Positions 56,624 to 64,000 of a DNA stretch of 64,000 nt are shown here, in pieces. The notes beneath the pieces are model-generated. The model saw only the letters and a program-made list of their open reading frames with translations, had not been told where the DNA came from and searched no databases. Every line of letters begins with the position of its first letter. Within the stretch, counting starts at the first letter, position 1. The stretch lies in the NCBI GenBank assembly GCA_050084515.1, contig CM114273.1, positions 30,938,001 to 31,002,000 of the forward strand, read 5' to 3'. Origin of the DNA: Blasia pusilla (taxonomy: Eukaryota > Marchantiophyta > Marchantiopsida > Blasiales). Position numbers and translations under genes: made by a program.

Positions 56624-59371
56624 TTGAGTGGCGAGTAGGGGACGCTGGCAGTATATTACTATCTATACTTGTGCTTCTCTGAAAGGACGCTGAGGCTACT
56701 ATTCACATGCCGTTGATGACGCACAGCTCTTGGGCACCGTGACTTCAAGGCAGGCTTGGGCGAAGGAGCCTGCACACAATCTTGAACGAGTAGTACGCCA
56801 ACGTGTTGCAGATGCGGATATTTCACGGAACGTAAATGGTGAGGATATAATACATACTACGCCTCATGGATTCAGCCTGACTCGGGAACTCAAGTTATTT
56901 TCACATCTGTGCAGTTGCAGGATTGGAAACCCCTCGAACCTCCCTCTCCTTGAACTGCATTCCAATCTGTGAAAGGTCGGCAGATGGCAGGATCACCACT
57001 CTATGAGAGTTGAGTCTGGGAATTTGAAGGTGGCCTTGAAGACAGCGCAGTCTGCTCCCCAATTGTGGAACATGTATGGCGCTAGATTTAAACTGACAAG
57101 CCATGTTTCTTCTCTAGCGCTATGGAGACCCTGCCCGATTCGACTCTAAAGTTCGTAGGACTTTGATACGCCACAAAATCCACTGGCGCACCAGAGGTGC
57201 GGAATTCTGGAAAATGGTATCCTAGCAAACGCTGTTTGTTTGCTCACGGTGCATGTAAGAGGATGACTTCACCTCGCTCGTCTGATGGATTTGTGTGGAT
57301 TCGGACAACCCACCGGATTGTGCCACATAAAGATCAAAGGTATGGAATGTAAGCCAGCATGGGTGGAGGATTCACGCTCGAGAAGCTGGGTTTTGAAGGT
57401 CTACAGACGGTTATGTTATGCGATATGGATCTGCCTGACACCTTGTCGCAGATGGTTCATGGAGAGATCCATGTCCCCATCGCAGCTTCTTGTAAGTGAT
57501 TGCTGCCACAGCGGGGCTCCTGGGGTGAGATGAAATGATGAGACGATTTTCATGGATCTTCATGAAACCTCGCCTCTGCATGTGAGTCAACGGCAGTCTT
57601 GAGGGAGAATACAGCACTGTGAGGTGGGCTTCATCCTAGAACACTTCCAATGTCCCTCTGAAACATGCTCCCAAATCCAAACCATGGGTCGGTAGTTGGA
57701 TCTAAGGTTACATCTAATGTCCACTCACGGATTTGAAATGCTTTGTGCTCAGTTTTGATGCTTATTGGGTTGTTTACAGTAGAATTTTTGTTTCCTTATA
57801 TTCTGCTCTTGATTCGGAATATATTTACGGTCACGCGGTATATCAACTGATTTCACACGAGATTTGTTCATGAGTTTCTCTGGTTGATGGATGGCAGAGT
57901 GAGATTTGTGTCGCAACTGTAGCTATGTGCTGGTTTCGTACATACCAGTGGGCTGAAGGAGGCATGTGGACGCGGCCGAGAGTGATCTTGAGTCCCCTTG
58001 ATGGTCGTCTAACGAAACAATTCTGATTGTCTTGGCTTTGAGAAATAGGCAAAATGGGCACTCCTAGTCCACCACCACCGATGGTGAATTTCTCGACAAT
58101 TTCAGCCCCTCCTGGCACAGATTTCAGCAGTGAGTCTCTTCTGTCATAAATCCGATTCATGTCCATGAAAATGGCTCAGGTAGAGGAGAAATTTATCTGA
58201 ACTGACAGATTTGAAGGGGTTCCTTCACGAAATACCGCTGAAACTCCTCTTGCTTCCTGGATTGAACAGTGTTGCTGCACTGCGGACAGATTGTAGCCCA
58301 TTACTTTCAGCATAGGATCCACAAGCTTCTGTTTTGAGCCTGACTACTACATCTTTCTAGCAACTCTGGTTTCATCTTCCAAAACTGTGGACAAGTGTAT
58401 CGTGGCATTGTTGAGTATCATGGATAGTTCCATGGGTTCCCAATCAATCAGTTTCCGGGTTGTTCGGAACACAATCTTTGGTAGTCACATAGACAACAAT
58501 GTTTCTTTTCTGCTACCACGAGGCACCGGCTCTTCTCATTGTAGAGATGGACAGCAAGAGAGAGAGAGACTGTACTCATTAAGTAGTGCCTGTCGTAGCC
58601 TTGCGAAGCAGCAAGAGAGAAAGAGAGAGTACTACTTACAACTGATCTCATAAGTGCAGAGACCGCGAACAATTTCAATGTACCCGTACCCGTTTATATT
58701 GGCGTGCCTGTAGTGAGTCTTCTTATCACAATAGGCTCCGTGACCACATACTGTATCTGGGCAAGGCGCTTGCAAAAGCGCAGGAAGATGATAGAAGAGA
58801 AGACCGCAATTAGTCGACGGAAGTCATCAATCAAACCAGTATTTACTCTCATGCCTCCACGCGCTTGAATTATCACTCACCATTTGCTGCAATATGTGTA
58901 ATCCTATCCGTTCCCTGACTTAGCGCAGACTGAGCGAGGCTATCCACGAATAGGTTTGTACAGACAGATGAGCTCCAAGAGTTGATTGTGTGCTCTTTCG
59001 TCCAGAGATATTCGTACGAGGCGAAAACCAGCAAACTTTCCTTTTACGTAGTTTTCGCGCATTTCCTGTCCTGTCCAAATTGGAAAAGTGTCATGGATGT
59101 ATCACTACCGGACGGGAATGGCTTGAGGGCTGTTGTGGATTGGGCTAGAGCAATCAATCAAACCTACCTGGAAAACATTTGTTGAAGTAGAGAAAATCTC
59201 CGTAGGACCCAGTGTGGGTAATCACCTGAGAGGAAGGTGGTGCTGTAGTTAATTTGTAGTAAGGGTATGGAGACTTGTGCTTAGAAACTGAGCCCATGGT
59301 AACATTCTGTATGGTAGGGATCGTCTGAAAAGGGCAAGCGATTTGGATTGGTGAGAGCCGAAGGTGATTCC
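56624..59371. other. Region with no recognised gene upstream of the Ser/Pro-rich frame
   Basis: Normal composition, with only short open frames on both strands. Exons of the downstream gene could be here (a donor-like GGTGAG occurs near 59349), but none can be supported by protein similarity. GA-rich stretches (AGAGAGAGAGAC) occur at 58555-58570 and 58615-58630. Confidence 0.35.
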
Positions 59372-60985
59372 ATGGTTCTTCCTAAGGAAACATTGCTCGA
59401 CTTGGCTGCGAAGCTTGATGATTGTGAACAGTTGGTGCTTGAATACGAAAGCAATGATATGGGCGATCATCTTCCAGAAACTCAAGACTACAATGTTCAG
59501 GAGTGCACCTACCACATCTCTATCAATCCCTTATTCAATAGTCTGCAATCTGGAGCTTGTGGCTATGTCCTTAATGGTGAGAAAAATCTATCGCTCACAG
59601 CGGACGAAGGTGCTAACGACCCGATAAAGCCAAGAATTTCCGACAGGAATTCTAAAGCTGCTGAAGAAGACAGTTCTGATGACACCGATGGTAGCCAGAA
59701 CAGACCTCCAACAAGAGCGTCTACAGTTGCAAGGAAATCTACTGTAGTTCAACCATCAAGGGATCTTGACACGGGTGGTCCAACGCCACGGCTGTCTAGA
59801 TCACCGTCTCGGAGCTTGACAAAATCCTCGATTAGAAGAGGGATACAAGACGTTGCTGAACCCAGCCTTGATGAGCCTACTTTGGAGGAAACGCCGATTC
59901 CCATTCCTAACATTCCCAACCTTGATAAACTTTTAACAAGAAAGTCCAGAGCCTCGGGCATTGATGCAGCCCCAAGGTCTTCTAAAAGTCTTCTCCCTAC
60001 TGGGAAGGACAAGTCAGAAGACCTTCCCGATAGTCCAAGCCTGGAGGAAACCTTGACCAAAATCCTCAGAGTCCCAGAGCCTGGTGGCAAGCCACGCTCG
60101 CTGTCTTCTGAAAGCTCTGCGTCTCAGGAGGATTTGGATGATTCGGAAGAGCACTCCGTCGAGAAACCCACTCCGATGAAAAGTCCGATCAGAAAGCCCA
60201 CAGCCAGCCCCCGGTTTTCTGAGGTAGTTTCTTCCGAGCCATCCAATGAGGACAGAAGCTCGTCCATAAAGCCCGATTGGAACCCTAGTACACGCCCGGA
60301 GCGTTCGAGTCTAAAGCAAAGTTCAGGCAAGGACTCTCCTAGATTGAGCAAGAGTCAAGTTTCTGGTTCAAATCAGCCATCCTCGCCGAGAGGCAGCACA
60401 AATACATCGTCCCAGAGCCCAGGGCCTTCGAGTCCAAAGCCAAACCCAGATGGAAGGTTTACTAGATTGAGCAAAAGTGAAGATTCTGGCCCAAGTCCAC
60501 CTAGAATGAGCAAGAGCGAGGGCTCCGGTTCAAGAAATGTGAGCTCGCCGAGAGAAAGCAAAAGTATATTGGCCCAGAGCCCAGGGCCTACGAGTCCAAA
60601 ACCAAGCCCAGATGAAGGTTCTAGCAAGAGTGAGAATTCTGGTCCCAATCAACCTAGATTAAGCAAGAGTCGAGGTTCTCGTGTAAGTCAACCTTCCTCT
60701 GCACTAGTTCGCACAGGTCAATCAGCTCAAAGTCTGCGACCTTCGAGTCCAAAGCCAAGCCCACAGACAGATTCTCCAAGAGTGAGCAAGACTTCAGATT
60801 CTAGTTCAAGCAAACCTTCGTCTCCGAAGGCTGGCATAGATCTATCAGCGAAAAGTCCTGAGCCCTCGATTGCGGAGCCAGACACAAATTCTCCTAGATC
60901 GGGCCAGAGACGAAGTTTAAGTACAAATCAACCTTCCTCTCCCAATGCCAGCACAAAGGTATCAGACAAAAGCCCAAAGCGTTGA
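59372..60985 (+). CDS. Ser/Pro-rich low-complexity protein with degenerate repeats, unknown function
   Basis: 537 codons from ATG 59372; the frame is open a few codons further upstream. The first ~90 residues are of ordinary composition (MVLPKETLLDLAAKLDDCEQ, then YNVQECTYHISINPLFNSLQ) and could be a small folded domain. The remainder is disordered Ser/Pro/Lys-rich sequence. From about 60300 a unit of roughly 50 residues recurs: SPRLSKSxxSGxNQPSSPR, then QSPGPSSPKPSPD. The many S-P sites could be targets of proline-directed kinases or suit cytoskeleton binding, but that is speculation. After the TGA the same frame continues with repeat-like residues for 28 codons (GLKQSSRRDSRKSSTNQGSS), so the C-terminus may have been shortened by a recent stop. 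Confidence 0.6.
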   Translation: MVLPKETLLDLAAKLDDCEQLVLEYESNDMGDHLPETQDYNVQECTYHISINPLFNSLQSGACGYVLNGEKNLSLTADEGANDPIKPRISDRNSKAAEEDSSDDTDGSQNRPPTRASTVARKSTVVQPSRDLDTGGPTPRLSRSPSRSLTKSSIRRGIQDVAEPSLDEPTLEETPIPIPNIPNLDKLLTRKSRASGIDAAPRSSKSLLPTGKDKSEDLPDSPSLEETLTKILRVPEPGGKPRSLSSESSASQEDLDDSEEHSVEKPTPMKSPIRKPTASPRFSEVVSSEPSNEDRSSSIKPDWNPSTRPERSSLKQSSGKDSPRLSKSQVSGSNQPSSPRGSTNTSSQSPGPSSPKPNPDGRFTRLSKSEDSGPSPPRMSKSEGSGSRNVSSPRESKSILAQSPGPTSPKPSPDEGSSKSENSGPNQPRLSKSRGSRVSQPSSALVRTGQSAQSLRPSSPKPSPQTDSPRVSKTSDSSSSKPSSPKAGIDLSAKSPEPSIAEPDTNSPRSGQRRSLSTNQPSSPNASTKVSDKSPKR

Positions 60986-62461
60986 GGTCTCAAACAAAGT
61001 TCACGTAGAGATTCTCGTAAGTCTAGCACAAATCAAGGTTCTAGCCCACATCACCCGTCTTTCTCGGCTTGATTGTCAACCAAAGCCCAGGTCAGAAAGG
61101 GCTAACGGGCTGTATGATCTGGCTTTTCAAGTCCACACAGTTTGTTAGCCCTTTCTGACCACGGAACGACCCGGTCTCTGCAAAATGTCGAGCTTAGGTT
61201 ATAGCTAGACGAAGTCTGACCATATCTCCAAGCCCGCAGCCCACAGCCCGACGAGCCCATTTACATCAAATGAAACTGTAGTTGAAGTGTCACTGAGATA
61301 ACCCACTTTAATTCCCGAAAGACCCACGGATGAAGACATTACCGAGGAGAGGGTATATGCACAGTGCCCAGAAGCTGGAAGATTCAACAGACGAAAGTGT
61401 AAGGGTACGTATTTTATGTTCCAAAGTCTCACTTTTGAAAGACTGCTTCCGGCTGTGACTCTTTGATGCCATTGTATGCTCTCTACCGAAGGCAAGGACA
61501 TTTTTTCAAATCAGATACTTCTGGTATCAGTGCACAGAGATAGCCACCTCAAACAAAAAACACTGTGTCATTACACATACTCTACATTGTCTTCATCAGT
61601 TCCAACTGCAGAAAGCAAACTTGCCCATTTGACCAGGCTTTAGTGTTCTACCTACATGGATAAGACATAATCAGTTCGATCTGAGTCAGATTTCTGAGTC
61701 TAAGTCTCATCTAAGTCAAAAGTTAAAGCTTATCTCATCAAATGTCAAGCTCCTTCAGATCATGATGGAGTAGTCCACTTGACATGCATTAAACCTACGG
61801 GAAAACAAAAGCACAACTTGTTCAACATTGGTTTATTTCTTGCATATCCTAGAATCTTGTTGCAAATGACAATCAATGACCATAATTGGATGCAGTTTAT
61901 AATTCTTTCTCTTTCTGTTTTTCTTCACCATTGATAGATTGAAGAACTTTAAGAAATAAGAACCTTAACTTTACAAGATGAATGGGCTGTGCAATAAAGT
62001 TTCTTGCACCCTCCCTTTGACTTGTGCCCACACTTAAGTCTCATACTGTCTTGTCTGTTTGCAGCATTCTATATATTTATCAAAATTCTGATATTCTACA
62101 TGTTTTAGCAAAATCCAGCTATTGCACAACTTTACACTAGCTACAAGGCACTTCAAGGAGTCCCTGTTGAACTCTTGGTCGGAGACTCCAACAGCATTCC
62201 CTCGTCAAATCTCTGAGAGAATGTTTCCTCTCTCCTCCAGAGGTGGTAGCCAAACAGAAGCATCACACTAGGATATGAGTAGTATACAGGAGAATCAAAC
62301 TGGGGTAGAAGTTCCTGTTCAGACACCAAAATTAGGCCCTTGTTAAGATGGTAGAGCTCTGGGATATCAAGGATAACTCAGCTTCTCTGAATATCCATGG
62401 TAAACGTTTTAGGTAGGATACATCTTTGGGAGCCATCAGAGAATGAATGAGAGAGCGAGCG
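60986..62461. other. Region with possible remnant exon and inverted repeat
   Basis: Immediately after the TGA, repeat-like coding continues to 61071. A 17-bp inverted repeat (61090-61106/61144-61160) follows. The segment at about 61210-61410 reads SKPAAHSPTSPFTSNETVVE then, past a stop, EERVYAQCPEAGRFNRRKCK before a GT, and might be a further exon of the same gene or a broken copy. The rest is unrecognised. Confidence 0.35.
61090..61160. repeat. 17-bp perfect inverted repeat, 37-nt spacer
   Basis: GGTCAGAAAGGGCTAAC at 61090-61106 and its exact reverse complement at 61144-61160, just downstream of the Ser/Pro-rich frame. Confidence 0.9.
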
Positions 62462-62462
62462 A

Positions 62463-62672
62463 GAGCAAGATGCATTACTCAGACATCATGACAGTGTGAC
62501 CAGTATCCATAGTTGTAAATCAAATTTAATAATTATCAGCCACGAGAGACAAGTCTCACCTGAAATAGAGCAAGATACATTACTCGGACATCATGACAGT
62601 GAGACCAATATCAATCACTGCAAATCAAATTAAAAAATAATCAGCTATGGGAGATAAGTCTCACCTGGAATA
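62463..62672. repeat. Tandem duplication, period about 105 bp, two copies
   Basis: Both copies contain GAGCAAGATRCATTACTCRG, then ACATCATGACAGTG, AAATCAAATTWAA, and AAGTCTCACCTG. They differ at scattered sites and by small indels. The junction reads as an AG|GT pair on the minus strand, so a duplicated small exon is conceivable. Confidence 0.8.
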
Positions 62673-64000
62673 GTCCTCCGCCTCATTTTTAAATCTTTGA
62701 AGTTCCCTGTAAAATGGTAAAGCCAAGAGACTTTATTCAATTCTTGTGCTTGAAGAGCTGGTTAATCTGTCGCCTCACCCAACATGTTCAGCCCCGGATG
62801 CAAGCAATGGGTTCATGCTAGGTTGCTGGAAGCATGCTGCCAAATTGCTTAAATTTTTTTGGTCCTGAGGCAAAACCTCGTTTGTGACCATTCCGCTGCC
62901 CAACAGTATTATCAGCAGAGCCACCAAGTGGAGGCAGTAGCTGACATTGCTCAAACCTGGTCAATGACGAAGACAGCAGCCATTGCATGTGCTGTCTTAC
63001 GTGATTCACAATGCAAAGTGGGGCTTGTCAATCAGCAAAGGTCACATCCAGGTTCTTAAAACTGGAGCAGCAACAGAGGCAACCTCTCTACCTCAGCTCA
63101 ACAAGACCACCCTGTCAGAAGTCATCTCGAGGGTGAAACACTGCCTTCACATGGGAGGACGCACGTAGGATAACCAAGTGCTTTGAGATATTCATTCAGA
63201 TCACCCACTCAAATACTGCCCATGCTTTCAGAACCTCGATACATCAACGTTTACAAGGACGTTCAATGTGAAATAAGGTACAAAACAAGAAGGATAATCT
63301 TTAAATAGCTGAGATAGAGTCAGCTGGTTTGGGAAAACAATGGTGATCTCTGTACATTCGAGGCCTTAATAGGCTCCTCGTAGTAAAATCACAAAAATTG
63401 GCCTCCAAATGGAAGTAAATGTGGGGTGATACGCACCCATCGGTACCTGACTTTTGAGTTCCCAAGTACACCCAACATGTGCACATATGCATGGTTGGTT
63501 TTGGCAACTGGGAGTCTCACGTAGTATGTGGGTATCTCAAGACCCCTGTCAGATTATGCCAGTCGGGTGCACATGATGAAGACATACCATTTATGACACA
63601 CCCTTCACTTCTCCATCCTTGATGAGCTGGAACTTGGTTGTTGACTTACATTCGGCTGCAGAACTGGCTTGTCAGACTTGGTGGAAGGATCTGTCCCTTC
63701 GCCTGTGCTTCCAATTTGACAGTCAGAAAAAGTGTCTTTTCTGCTATGTATTGTCTAACAACAGGCACTATTTATCAGACCTTTGATTTCTCTTTAATGA
63801 AATGTACAATGTACTGATTTGCCATTCAGGGCTGGGAATGCTACAATTCAATCTAACTGGAACTGAAACATTCCTCCACCCAACAGGCATTGTAAGAAAT
63901 ATAGGGAATTCGTTTTCATGAAAGCAATGGTTGTTTTTCACTCCTATGATTACTGCTTGCAGGTCTTCTAGACTTACTCGAAGCAAAAAGCTGATCAACT
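62673..64000. other. Right end of window, no gene recognised
   Basis: Only short open frames. A 76-codon minus-strand frame at 63768-63998 reads plausibly but matches no family I know and reaches nearly to the window edge, so it could be part of a gene beyond it. Confidence 0.35.

Overview
The window is eukaryotic nuclear DNA from a green land plant. The host genes are spliced (GT..AG introns). They include a plant-type sacsin whose N-terminal modules closely resemble the Arabidopsis protein as I recall it, an mTERF-family organelle factor, and a HAD phosphatase with a transit-like N-terminus. The rest is dominated by Ty3/gypsy LTR elements and a plant-type Helitron. The DNMT3-like motif order in the retroelements and the overall texture suggest a non-seed plant (bryophyte, lycophyte or fern), but the species cannot be fixed from sequence alone.

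Layout. 1-10.1 kb: 5' two thirds of a sacsin-like gene, minus strand, running off the left edge. 10.1-13.2 kb: its pyrimidine-rich 5' flank and simple repeats. 13.2-34.0 kb: a block of related Ty3/gypsy copies, made of a solo LTR (13.25-13.90), copy A (minus, 16.0-21.6, lacking gag), fragment B (plus, 22.1-23.6) and copy C (plus, gag to LTR, about 25.2-34.0) with a reversed LTR nested in it. 34.0-42.0 kb: a low-repeat host segment with an mTERF-like gene (plus) and a six-exon HAD hydrolase gene (minus). 42.0-46.4 kb: AT-rich DNA, a mini-Helitron and a gypsy 3' fragment (D). 46.47-54.13 kb: a decayed autonomous Helitron (minus) whose 5' coding third is inverted. 54.8-56.6 kb: a tandem repeat rich in hairpins and a possible retroelement C-terminus. 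59.4-61.5 kb: a Ser/Pro-rich repetitive protein of unknown function.

Most notable system: the gypsy family carries a cytosine-5 DNA methyltransferase domain of canonical (DNMT3-like, not DRM-permuted) motif order between protease and reverse transcriptase, and a C4HC3 PHD finger at the C-terminus after integrase. One polyprotein thus joins a DNA-methylation writer and a likely chromatin reader. The architecture is seen in two separate copies (A and C); the PHD finger is seen in four (A-D). Capture of DNMTs by retrotransposons has been reported for charophyte algae and dinoflagellates, so the principle has precedent. The pairing with a PHD finger, and its occurrence in what looks like a land plant, are what deserve attention. 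All copies here are decayed, and many stops are CAG to TAG changes at glutamines that are intact in the sister copy, as expected if the element was itself CHG-methylated.
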